64,000 nucleotides of DNA from NCBI GenBank assembly GCA_900471925.1, contig UCGV01000019.1:62001-126000 (forward strand). The letters run 5' to 3'. A program made the translations under genes and the position numbers. Numbering within the stretch: position 1 is the stretch's first letter; every line of letters starts with the position of its first letter. Shown here piece after piece: positions 51,205 to 59,138 of this stretch. The stretch comes from Hyphomicrobiales bacterium (lineage in GTDB: Bacteria; Pseudomonadota; Alphaproteobacteria; Rhizobiales; Rhizobiaceae). The notes beneath the pieces are model-generated. The model was not told the DNA's origin and did not search any database. It saw only the letters and a program-made list of their open reading frames with translations.

Positions 51205-52707
51205 ATGTCCGACGACGAGGAAGAACAGGGCGGCCGGATATTCTTCTCGAATATCGGCCGCAGCATGGAACTCGAGGACGAAATCGTGCTGACCAGCGTC
51301 GGCATCGATATCGGTTCCTCGACCTCCCATCTCGCTTTCTCCCGCATCGTGCTGGAGCGGCTCGATACGCGCTACATGGTGGTAGAGCGGACGCTGCTGC
51401 ACCAGTCTGATGTGCTTTTGACGCCCTATCGCGGCGATGACGAGATCGATGCCGATGCGCTCGGCGCGTTCTTTGCCGATCAGTACAAGGCGGCCGACAT
51501 CACGCCCGCAGATATCGATACGGGCGCTCTCATCCTGACGGGTGTCGCCGTGCGCCGCAGCAATGCGCGCGCTATCGGTACGCTGTTCTCGGAAGAGACC
51601 GGCAAGTTCGTCGTCGTCAGCGCCGGCGACGGGCTGGAAACGACCCTTGCGGCCTTCGGCTCCGGCGCAGTCGCTCTCTCTGGGCGCACTGGGCAATCCG
51701 TATTGAACATCGATATCGGCGGCGGCACGTCGAAGCTTGCCTATTGCACCGCAGGCACGATCCGCCACATCGCGGCGATCGACATCGGCGCACGCATTGT
51801 TGCCTTCGATCAGAACAGGAAGATCACCCGCGTCGAGGAAGCCGGCCGCTATTTCGGCCGTAAGACCGGGATCAAGGTCGCGCTCGGCGAAACACTCTCC
51901 GAAGGCGATGCCCGTATCCTAGCCTCCGCAATGGTCGAGCAGCTTTTCGAAGCCATGCAGGGCGGCCATATGAGCGAGGAGACGGTTGGCCTGCACCGCC
52001 TGCCGCCATTGCCGGCAGAGCTGCTCCCAGATGTCGTCACGGTATCAGGCGGCGTATCGGAATTCCTCTACGCGGAAAAGCCGGAGAGCTTTAGCGATCT
52101 CGGGCCGTTGCTTGCGCAGTTGTTGCGAGAGAAACTGGAAAACTGGTCTCCACGTCTTGAGAAACCCGAGCAAGGCATCCGCGCAACCGTTGTCGGCGCT
52201 TCGCAATATACGGTTCAGGTAAGCGGTAGCACGATCTTCGTCCATCCGCTGAGCCAGCTGCCGGTACGCAATATTCCCGTCATCAAGCCGGCGATCGATT
52301 TCTCCGACAAGATTGATCAGGCGGATGTCGCCGCCCGGATCAGCGAATCCCTGTCGCGCCTCGATCTTGGCAATGGAGAGAGCCCGGTTGCCGTCTGCTA
52401 CGACTGGGACGGCTCGGCGAGCTATCGTCGGCTCGATGGTTTCTGTCGTGGCGTGATCGAAGGGTTGGAGCCGGTGCTTTCCAACGGCCACCCGTTGATC
52501 CTTGTCGGCAATGGTGATGTCGGCGGCCTCGTCGGCATGCATTGCAAGCTGGAGGCAGGCATTTCCTCGCTCGTCTCGATTGACGGTATCAAACTTGATG
52601 AATTCGACTTCATCGATATCGGCGCCATGTTGGAAACGTCGGGCGCCGTCCCTGTCGTGATCAAGTCGCTGGTCTTTCCAGACAAGAAGCTTGGGAGCGG
52701 CGGATAG
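51205..52707 (+). CDS. EutA-like ASKHA-fold ATPase 2 (reactivating-factor family)
   Basis: 500 aa. Phosphate loops VGIDIGSSTSH (32-42) and NIDIGGGTSKLAY (168-180), the IDTGALILTGVAVRRSNARAI segment, VVTVSGGVSEFLY and the C-terminal AVPVVIKSLVF all match EutA-like 1, so the pair are paralogues. The residues that hold ATP look intact. Start ATG 51205, two bases after the bicupin 2 stop; the longer frame from 51151 overlaps the cupin and is unlikely. Cytoplasmic. With no ammonia-lyase around, the likely client is bicupin 2 or another enzyme of the aromatic region. Confidence 0.85.
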   Translation: MSDDEEEQGGRIFFSNIGRSMELEDEIVLTSVGIDIGSSTSHLAFSRIVLERLDTRYMVVERTLLHQSDVLLTPYRGDDEIDADALGAFFADQYKAADITPADIDTGALILTGVAVRRSNARAIGTLFSEETGKFVVVSAGDGLETTLAAFGSGAVALSGRTGQSVLNIDIGGGTSKLAYCTAGTIRHIAAIDIGARIVAFDQNRKITRVEEAGRYFGRKTGIKVALGETLSEGDARILASAMVEQLFEAMQGGHMSEETVGLHRLPPLPAELLPDVVTVSGGVSEFLYAEKPESFSDLGPLLAQLLREKLENWSPRLEKPEQGIRATVVGASQYTVQVSGSTIFVHPLSQLPVRNIPVIKPAIDFSDKIDQADVAARISESLSRLDLGNGESPVAVCYDWDGSASYRRLDGFCRGVIEGLEPVLSNGHPLILVGNGDVGGLVGMHCKLEAGISSLVSIDGIKLDEFDFIDIGAMLETSGAVPVVIKSLVFPDKKLGSGG

Positions 52708-52926
52708 AGGTGATCGTTGCGGCATCGATAATCCGCGACGACATTCCCCCATTTTCCGGTTTAACCTGGTTTTACTGGCGCTGCGAAACTCGATAGCGCG
52801 AGCATGATGTATTTCGCCTTATATGAATATCACTGCCCGCAGATTAGATACTGACGCGATATTTAAATCTTGCTAATATTAGTAAGGATTACTTGTCGGT
52901 CGATATCTTGCGGTGCAGGGGCGCTC

Positions 52927-54063
52927 ATGGATCTCAATGCGGTGATCGGCGACATTTATGACGCCGGGGCAGACGAACAGGATTGGCTATCGGTTGGTCG
53001 AACTCTGTTCAAATGCCTCGGTGCCAATGCTGGGTCGCTGCGTTTTCAGCGTGCCGATGGACGGTCGGTCAATCTGTTCGAGATATCGGAGGCGGGAGAG
53101 GCCCGCTACACGGACTACTATCGCCATATTGACCCGATCCGCTCTGCTCTGACCCGGCTTATGCCCGAGCATGGCTCGTCATCGGCGGTGCTCGTGATTG
53201 ACGATCTCGTGGATGCCGCTCACTACCGTCGCTCTGAATTTTATCAGGATTTTGCCAGGCCGAACGGCCAGGAGCATATGTTGCTGGGTGTGGTCGGCGA
53301 TAACGATCACACGATCATCGGTTTCTTTCGCGAGGGCATGGCCTTTGGCTCCGAAGAACGGTCGATGCTGTCGTTGCTGCTTCCGCATGTGAAGCGGGCC
53401 TTGCAACTGCATCAGCGCCTGCACCGCGCCGAGCTTGATGCCCGGCTCGGCCATGCCGCGTTCGAGGCATTGCCGGGCAGCGCTATCGTGGTCGATGGTG
53501 ATTGCAATGTCCTCTTCGCCAACTCTTCGGCCACGCGGTTCTTTTCGCGCCGCGGCTTGCCGATCACAATGTCCGCTTCAATGAGCGGCGGCAATACAAG
53601 GCTAAGCTGGGATAATCGCGGCAAGGCGGCATGCCTGCGCGCGATGATCAGCGACGCGGCCCGTGGCGGAAGTGGTGGCGCCATCCGTTTGGAACTGGAT
53701 GCCGGAAGTACGGATCATGTCGACCAGCTTGCCGTCTTCGTTTCACCGCAACCGCCGCAGTTTTCGACCGGAGGCGGTTTCGTTGGGCAGGGGGCGCCGG
53801 TCCTGGTTCTGATCCATGAATTGTCGCGCCCGAGCATCGCCCGGCCATCGCTGCTCGGCGAGCTGTTCGGGCTGAGCGCAGCCGAAAGTGCCGTCGCAAT
53901 GGCTCTTCTCGGCGGCCAGACTGCCGAGACGGTTGCCCATGATCGCGACGTCTCGCTCGAAACCGTGCGCACGCAAATCCGCACGGTGCTGCGGAAGACC
54001 GATGCCGCCAATCTTCGCGATTTCGAGCGTATCGGCGCTCTCCTGGCTACCCTCGCACATTGA
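52927..54063 (+). CDS. LuxR family transcriptional regulator
   Basis: 378 aa. N-terminal sensor-like region (MDLNAVIGDIYDAGADEQDWLSVGRTLFKCLGANAGSLRF), a long central part including AIVVDGDCNVLFANSSATRFF (PAS-like), and the C-terminal LuxR helix-turn-helix LLGELFGLSAAESAVAMALLGGQTAETVAHDRDVSLETVRTQIRTVLRKTDA. No receiver Asp, so it is not a classic response regulator. Start ATG 52927 has GCAGGGGCG upstream. It follows EutA-like 2 after 219 bases. Target unknown. Confidence 0.9.
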   Translation: MDLNAVIGDIYDAGADEQDWLSVGRTLFKCLGANAGSLRFQRADGRSVNLFEISEAGEARYTDYYRHIDPIRSALTRLMPEHGSSSAVLVIDDLVDAAHYRRSEFYQDFARPNGQEHMLLGVVGDNDHTIIGFFREGMAFGSEERSMLSLLLPHVKRALQLHQRLHRAELDARLGHAAFEALPGSAIVVDGDCNVLFANSSATRFFSRRGLPITMSASMSGGNTRLSWDNRGKAACLRAMISDAARGGSGGAIRLELDAGSTDHVDQLAVFVSPQPPQFSTGGGFVGQGAPVLVLIHELSRPSIARPSLLGELFGLSAAESAVAMALLGGQTAETVAHDRDVSLETVRTQIRTVLRKTDAANLRDFERIGALLATLAH

Positions 54064-54268
54064 CGCTGCGCGGCGGTGGCCGATTTCTCCTGAAATCACC
54101 AGTTCTGAGGATGCTGGCCTTCCGGTGCTTGCCTAGGACATGACGAAAGCTTCGAGCTTCCGCTCGGCGCAGTAATTCAATGAGGCGTCGCCTTGTTCAT
54201 AAAACTCGCCCTTTACAGCTCGCCCGTCCGGCCATGTGTGCTGGCGTCGTGCCTGTCGGAGCAACGCC

Positions 54269-54628
54269 ATGCGTGCTGAAGAGCGAAAGCCGGGACATAG
54301 CTGGGTTGCCTCGGTGGTTGGCGGAGTGATGCTCGTACTCATCGGCAGCGCCGTGCTCATGGACCAGCTGGGTTACCTGCTACCCTATCGCTGGGTGTTC
54401 CTGATCCTGCTCATCCCCGCCTCGTCGGCGATTGTGGATGGCCTGCGGATTGCGAGAATAGCGGGCTGGCAGAGCATTCAAGCCCTGTCGCGCCTGATCG
54501 CTGGAATCCTGTTTGCGCTGATTGGCATGCTGATGTTCCTGAGGCTCAATACCGGGCTCATCCTGCCGGCGCTGATCATGGCGCTTGGCGTCGGAACGAT
54601 CGCTCGCGCACTTGGCAGGCAGTCATAG
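54269..54628 (+). CDS. Small inner-membrane protein, 119 aa
   Basis: About four hydrophobic stretches (SVVGGVMLVLIGSAVLMDQLGYL, WVFLILLIPASSAIVDGL, LIAGILFALIGMLMFLRL, LILPALIMALGVGTIA) in the arrangement of the LiaF/DUF5668-like membrane domain. ATG 54269 is preceded by GGAGCAACGCC. Free-standing; convergent with the MliC-like gene. Role unknown. Confidence 0.7.
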   Translation: MRAEERKPGHSWVASVVGGVMLVLIGSAVLMDQLGYLLPYRWVFLILLIPASSAIVDGLRIARIAGWQSIQALSRLIAGILFALIGMLMFLRLNTGLILPALIMALGVGTIARALGRQS

Positions 54629-54659
54629 GCTCGCCGATCCGTTCCTGATATCCGGGGCG

Positions 54660-55031
54660 CTATCCATCGACCTGCGTGCAGCTCATCACTGGTGGCGCGT
54701 TGTCGCCCTGTGTGCTGTCGAAAAGGTTTCCGTTATTGCCCTTGTTCCACCAGATATATTTGCCAGCCGCATAACGTGCGCCCGAGCCGGATAGAACCGA
54801 GGCGAAGACGAGATCCTGAGGCTCGCCTTTCACAGGCAAGATCGCAAGGAAATTGGGATCGGAATTGATGTAGACCACCTTCAATCGGCCACCGGCCGCA
54901 CAGTCATAGGTGACAGTCTTGCGCTCGAATTTGCCAGCGGTTTGAATCTTAATCTCACCGCTGGCTGCCGCAGCAAGTGAGGGTGTCAGGCAAAGCGCGA
55001 CAAGCGCAAAAGCGGCAGATCTATTTCTCAT
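54660..55031 (-). CDS. MliC-type lysozyme inhibitor
   Basis: 123 aa exported protein. Signal peptide SAAFALVALCLTPSLAAAASG, then a compact barrel with Cys pair (VTYDCAAGG and VMSCTQVDG) and the segment SGSGARYAAGKYIWWNKGNNG, which matches the MliC/PliC conserved loop that enters the lysozyme active site. Works in the periplasm or outer membrane to protect peptidoglycan against c-type lysozymes. ATG 55031; the longer frame is not needed. Small and free-standing; stress-type regulation not visible. Confidence 0.8.
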   Translation of the reverse strand: MRNRSAAFALVALCLTPSLAAAASGEIKIQTAGKFERKTVTYDCAAGGRLKVVYINSDPNFLAILPVKGEPQDLVFASVLSGSGARYAAGKYIWWNKGNNGNLFDSTQGDNAPPVMSCTQVDG

Positions 55032-55404
55032 CTTTGATTTCCAATGACGCCCGCTGATCTGGGCGCTGTTTTCGGAACGATATATTCGCATCAGGGTTGC
55101 TGTCCAACAATCAAGGCAGACGCTTCGAAACTGTCAATGGCTCGTCGGCCTGCCGTTTTCAGCATGGCAACAGCAATAAATCCCACAGCGCGGCTCCGGC
55201 ATCCCCACAAGTGGTGATGCGTGGGCAAGCCGGGATCGGCTAATGGCCTGCGCATCGGAGCCCTTGAACTGGTCCTGGTAGACCCGACGACGCTTCCGAT
55301 CCGCGATCGGCCCTCAAGAGCCCAATGCAGACTTTCCGGGCAGGTGCATGGGACCTGTCTTCGGACAGCCGGTTGCGTGACTAAACTCAGGGAAGGGGAT
55401 TTCA
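55032..55404. other. 373-base gene-free stretch
   Basis: I see no gene or strong motif. It should hold the promoter of the MliC-like gene (minus) and of the DUF992 gene (plus). Confidence 0.6.
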
Positions 55405-55884
55405 ATGCGCATTCGAAAAGGCGCCAGCGGCTTGATGCTGGGATTGGCCATACTGGCAATCACGGATACACCGGGCCATGCCGACCTCGCCAGGATTGGC
55501 ATCCTGTCCTGCGACGTCTCCAAAGGCGTCGGCGAAATTCTGGCCCGCAAGCAGTCGCTCAATTGCCAGTTCCGGCCCGATAGCGGTCAGGTCGAGACCT
55601 ATACCGGCAGCGTCGACGAATACGGCATCGAGATCGGCAAGGTCGATCAAGGTCACCTCATCTGGGGCGTTGCATCCGCCTTGCGCGGTGTTCCCCAGGG
55701 GGCGCTTGCGGGCAAATATGTTGGGGTCGGCGCCGGGGCTTCACTCGGCGTTGGCGGAGGCGCCAATGCGCTGGTCGGCGGCAGCAATCAGTCGTTTTCC
55801 CTGCAGCCGCTCTCCGTTGATGGCGAGACTGGCATCAACATCGCAACAGGCGTGATCAGGGTCACCCTGACCGCAGCTCAATGA
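55405..55884 (+). CDS. DUF992 family exported protein
   Basis: 159 aa. Signal peptide (GLMLGLAILAITDTPGHAD), then the DUF992 core: IGILSCDVSKGVGEILARKQSLNCQFRP and GHLIWGVASALRGVPQGALAGKYVGVGAGASLGVGGGANALVGG, a glycine-rich outer-membrane-like region. Periplasmic or surface; function unknown. AGGGAAGGGG before the ATG. The stop overlaps an upstream-extended frame of the next gene, and the two are 27 bases apart using my starts. Confidence 0.87.
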   Translation: MRIRKGASGLMLGLAILAITDTPGHADLARIGILSCDVSKGVGEILARKQSLNCQFRPDSGQVETYTGSVDEYGIEIGKVDQGHLIWGVASALRGVPQGALAGKYVGVGAGASLGVGGGANALVGGSNQSFSLQPLSVDGETGINIATGVIRVTLTAAQ

Positions 55885-55910
55885 ACCAAAGCCGGAAACA
55901 GGAGAATAAT

Positions 55911-56186
55911 ATGTCCGACTTGATCCTCTCTCGCCGCCACCTCATCGCTGGTGCAGGCGCAGCAGTTGCTACCGGCGCATTCGTCGCCGCTACAACATCC
56001 ACCGCTTTCGCCGAACAGGGCAACATGGACGCTGCGCTACGCCAACTCCAGATGGCCCTGGATTCGCTTCATCGGGCAACACCGAACAAGGGCGGACACA
56101 AGGAACGGGCCGTTGGCCTCATCGAACAGGCGATGGCCGAAGTCCAGGCTGGCATCGACTATGCCGCCCGGCACGGAGGCGGCTGA
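55911..56186 (+). CDS. Small exported protein with signal peptide, 91 aa
   Basis: Tat-like N-terminus LSRRHLIAGAGAAVATGAFVAAT with likely cleavage after AFA-E, then a short helical domain (MDAALRQLQMALDSLHRATPNKGGHKERAVGLIEQAMAEVQAGIDYAARHGGG). The tail His and two helices suggest a small periplasmic helper. ATG 55911 has CAGGAGAATAAT upstream. Between DUF992 and the GCG_CRPN-type gene on the same strand; probably one operon. Confidence 0.75.
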   Translation: MSDLILSRRHLIAGAGAAVATGAFVAATTSTAFAEQGNMDAALRQLQMALDSLHRATPNKGGHKERAVGLIEQAMAEVQAGIDYAARHGGG

Positions 56187-56231
56187 ACGTCTCCCACCAA
56201 CAACACATCTCGATCTACAAGGAAGTGACCG

Positions 56232-56948
56232 ATGAACGGTACGCAGATATCAGGCTTACTGCTGGCAGGCACCTTAACACTTCTGGGCGGCGGGGTTCTC
56301 GCCCAGGACGCGACGAAGAAACCGCATGTTCCGCTGGAAAAGACGATCGGCCAGGTCAGTAATCAGGCGCCGGTCGCCACACTGCTGGTGATCAATGCCG
56401 ATGGCGCCAAGCTCGAGGGAAACAAGCTGACGCTGACGGGCATTTCCACGAATGCCATCGTCTTTTCCGATCGCCCTGTGCGGGCGGCGGGCCACCTTGC
56501 CACCGACGAGATCGTAAAACAGTGGGGTGAGGGACCTGACAGCTTCGACGCGGATCCACCCAATGCGACAGTCTCTGTTCTCGGCGGTGGTTCGGATGTC
56601 AGTGATGCGGTCGTTACCCTGAAGTCGCCGAAACTCGACGGTACAACGCTGACATTCGACGTGTCGGTGCTTGAAGGCAACCTTGCCGGTGCGACCGGAC
56701 CGGCGGCCGTCTTCATCGATCACTGGCGCGGCTGGAACAATGCGGGCTGGTACGGGCTCGGCCTTGCGTCAGGTGCTGCGCTCGGCGCAAGCCTTGCCGC
56801 GCCGCGTTACCCCGCACCCTATTATCCGCCGGCGCCCTACTACCCGCCAGCCGCCGAACCCTGCCCTCCGGGCTATTGGCTTGGCCCTTGGGGTCATTGC
56901 CGCGATACGCCCTATCACGGCCGCCTCCCGAACGGTGGCTGGCAGTAA
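56232..56948 (+). CDS. Exported protein with proline-rich stretch and GCG_CRPN-type C-terminus
   Basis: 238 aa. Signal peptide ISGLLLAGTLTLLGGGVLAQ, a central beta-rich domain (residues about 40-165: LLVINADGAKLEGNKLTLTGISTNAIVFSDRPVR), then a Gly/Ala-rich linker, repeated Pro-Tyr segments (APYYPPAPYYPP) and a C-terminal tail CPPGYWLGPWGHCRDTPYHG of the rhizobial Cys-rich tail type. The tail and aromatic/Pro repeats suggest surface or cell-wall contact. Function unknown. 45 bases after the preceding small gene. Confidence 0.78.
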   Translation: MNGTQISGLLLAGTLTLLGGGVLAQDATKKPHVPLEKTIGQVSNQAPVATLLVINADGAKLEGNKLTLTGISTNAIVFSDRPVRAAGHLATDEIVKQWGEGPDSFDADPPNATVSVLGGGSDVSDAVVTLKSPKLDGTTLTFDVSVLEGNLAGATGPAAVFIDHWRGWNNAGWYGLGLASGAALGASLAAPRYPAPYYPPAPYYPPAAEPCPPGYWLGPWGHCRDTPYHGRLPNGGWQ

Positions 56949-56960
56949 ATCGACGCGAGA

Positions 56961-56993
56961 GACAGAGGGCGGGGAGAATTTTCGCCCTCTGTC
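56961..56993 (+). terminator. Strong hairpin after the exported-protein gene
   Basis: Stem GACAGAGGGCG / CGCCCTCTGTC (56961-56971 and 56983-56993), eleven-base loop with AATTTT. There is no long T run, but the position 13 bases after a stop fits a terminator. Confidence 0.6.
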
Positions 56994-57187
56994 GTGTCTC
57001 GGCGCGCGGGAGACAGAATATTCTCATGACGACCATCGCGGGATACTGCCCACAATGCCGCCCAGTGGATCGCGGACAGGTTCGCCGGACAGGTGCCGCG
57101 CCCAACCTCTGCGCTCAGATCCTCGCACCAACAGCAGACGGAGAATAGCGCCTCCGTCTCTGCGAGAAGCAGATCGGCATGCCCGCG

Positions 57188-57313
57188 TTAGCCGTGGCGA
57201 TCGTCGGCTCTGGACGCACTCGACCGCAGACTGATGCTCTCCGGCGGTAGGCCTCGCAGCGCGCTTGCGCGCGCCGAGAGCCCATTCATCAACAGCCGAA
57301 GCAGGAATTTCAC
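57188..57313 (-). CDS. Possible small protein, 41 aa, downstream of allophanate hydrolase
   Basis: GTG start at 57313 with GGGAGGG about eight bases before it, 17 bases after the allophanate hydrolase stop. It encodes a basic peptide starting VKFLLRLLMNGLSARASALRG with an amphipathic helix, ending SRADDRHG. Codon pattern and signal are fair, but a 41-codon frame can occur by chance. Confidence 0.4.
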   Translation of the reverse strand: MKFLLRLLMNGLSARASALRGLPPESISLRSSASRADDRHG

Positions 57314-57329
57314 TGCCGTGCCCTCCCGT

Positions 57330-59135
57330 TCACGCGGCTGATTTGCTGCGCATATAGTTCCGCCAGCCGCCAAGCGCAGTTACCTCCTCCGCGCCTTCGA
57401 TGGCGTGGGCTTCGCAAAGGAAGCACGACACGCTTGCGCCATCCTCCAGCGTGACCTTGCCGATACCGAGCGGGGCTGGGATCTTGGCGACGAAGCGGCC
57501 GAATCCATCAGGCGGCAGAGCCCAGACTTCGATCTCCAGTCCGCGCCCGTCATATCCCGGTTCGCGGATCAGGCCGGGCTTCTGTGGCGTGGTGTTCGGC
57601 AATACGAAGAGGCGATAGTCGCCGGTAGTGCGGCAGGCCTTGACGAGTTTGCCGCCCAGGGTGGTCAGTTCGTGGTTCAGCGGCATTCCCGTCAGATGGG
57701 CGCCGACCACGGCAATGGCGATCTTATCGTCTGCATCCGGGATGATTCGGCTCTTTTCGGGAAGGAAAGCGGCACGATCGATGCCCATGCCGCTTTTCGC
57801 TGCACGATGGAGCGCGTCGGCAAGGGGAGCCAGAGCATCATCGGTAAAGGCCGGCGCAATCAGCGTCACGCCGCCCGGCAAGCCATCGGTGCCGAAGCCG
57901 GCGGGAACGGCGATGGCAGCGCAATCGAGCAGGTTGACGAAATTCGTGTAGCGGCCGAGCCGACCGTTGAGAACGATCGGATCGGCCTGCATATCGGCGA
58001 CCTTGTAGGTCGTAGGCGCCGTCGGGAGCAGAAGGAGGTCTGCCTTTGCCCATTCCGCTTCCGTTTTGCGCCTGAGTTCTTCCAGCTTGTAGCGGCCGTT
58101 GAAGGCTTCGACTGCCGTCTTGCCTTTCGCACCCTCGATGATCTTTCGAACCGTGGGATCGAAGTCGGCAGCGTTGCTCGCCATGAAATCCTCGACGGCG
58201 GCCAGGCGCTCTGCGACCCAGGGACCGTCGTAGAGTAGGGAGGCGGCTTCGCGGAACGGGGCGTAATCAAAAGGAACGATCGTCGCGCCAAGCGCTTTTA
58301 CCCGTTCGATCGCCTGATCATAGAGTGCCTCGACATCGGCATTGCCGAAGAATTCCCGCTCCGCACCCTCAAGGACGCCCACCCGCAGGCCGGTGACCGG
58401 AAGTGCTGCCGGCTTGGCTCTGCGCGAGAACGCGTCGGCAGCATCGAAGCCCTCGGCGATCTTGCGGATTGCAACGCCGTCGCCGACTGTCGGCGCAAAG
58501 ATCGTTATGCAGTCGACGCTCTTGCAAGCGGGAACAGCGCCGGTATTCGGCAGCAGGCCCGGCGTTGGTTTGATGCCGACGAGATTGTTGAAGGCTGCCG
58601 GAACGCGGCCGGATCCGGCCGTATCCGTGCCGAGCGCGAAGGTGGCAAGGCCGGACGCCACCGTCACTGCCGAACCGGAGCTCGAACCGCCCGAGATATA
58701 GTCGGCATCAAACACGGAGCGCGGTGCGCCATAGGGGGAACGCGTCCCGTTGAGGCCGGTCGCGAACTGGTCGAGATTGGTCTTGCCGATGACGATCGCG
58801 CCGGCGGCCCGCAGCCTGGCAACGACCGTTGCGTCCTTCTCTGGATGGTAGGTGAAAGCAGGGCAGGCGGCGGTGGTCGGCAGGCCGGTCACATCGATAT
58901 TGTCTTTCACTGCGAAAGGAATGCCCCAGAGCGGCAGGCTGTTCGGTTGAGGGGCACGCTCCATAAGCGCACGGGCTTCGGCCAGCAACGTCTCATCAGG
59001 TGTCGGCGTGATGAAAATTGCGGAATCCTTCGAGGCGGCACGACGGGCAATGACCGTCTCGATAACATCAAGCGGACTTTTGCCTGCCTCATAGGCTGCG
59101 CGAAGGCTGGTCAGATCAAGAATGGTCGGCAGCAT
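57330..59135 (-). CDS. atzF: Allophanate hydrolase
   Basis: 601 aa. N-terminal amidase-signature domain with the Ser-cisSer-Lys triad: K77 (PFAVKDN), S151/S152 (SGGSSSGSA) and nucleophile S175 (DTAGSGR). The C-terminal domain (after about 460) is the AtzF-type part that completes allophanate hydrolysis to two ammonia and two CO2. ATG 59135; it ends an operon with the urea-carboxylase-family enzyme, three bases away. In this operon the substrate allophanate comes from the carboxylase upstream. Confidence 0.95.
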   Translation of the reverse strand: MLPTILDLTSLRAAYEAGKSPLDVIETVIARRAASKDSAIFITPTPDETLLAEARALMERAPQPNSLPLWGIPFAVKDNIDVTGLPTTAACPAFTYHPEKDATVVARLRAAGAIVIGKTNLDQFATGLNGTRSPYGAPRSVFDADYISGGSSSGSAVTVASGLATFALGTDTAGSGRVPAAFNNLVGIKPTPGLLPNTGAVPACKSVDCITIFAPTVGDGVAIRKIAEGFDAADAFSRRAKPAALPVTGLRVGVLEGAEREFFGNADVEALYDQAIERVKALGATIVPFDYAPFREAASLLYDGPWVAERLAAVEDFMASNAADFDPTVRKIIEGAKGKTAVEAFNGRYKLEELRRKTEAEWAKADLLLLPTAPTTYKVADMQADPIVLNGRLGRYTNFVNLLDCAAIAVPAGFGTDGLPGGVTLIAPAFTDDALAPLADALHRAAKSGMGIDRAAFLPEKSRIIPDADDKIAIAVVGAHLTGMPLNHELTTLGGKLVKACRTTGDYRLFVLPNTTPQKPGLIREPGYDGRGLEIEVWALPPDGFGRFVAKIPAPLGIGKVTLEDGASVSCFLCEAHAIEGAEEVTALGGWRNYMRSKSAA

Positions 59136-59138
59136 AGG

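Noticed and set aside
48306..52707. Reading the EutA-like genes as evidence of ethanolamine utilisation
   Set aside because: No eutB, eutC, transporter or microcompartment genes are present, and each copy is coupled to a bicupin instead.
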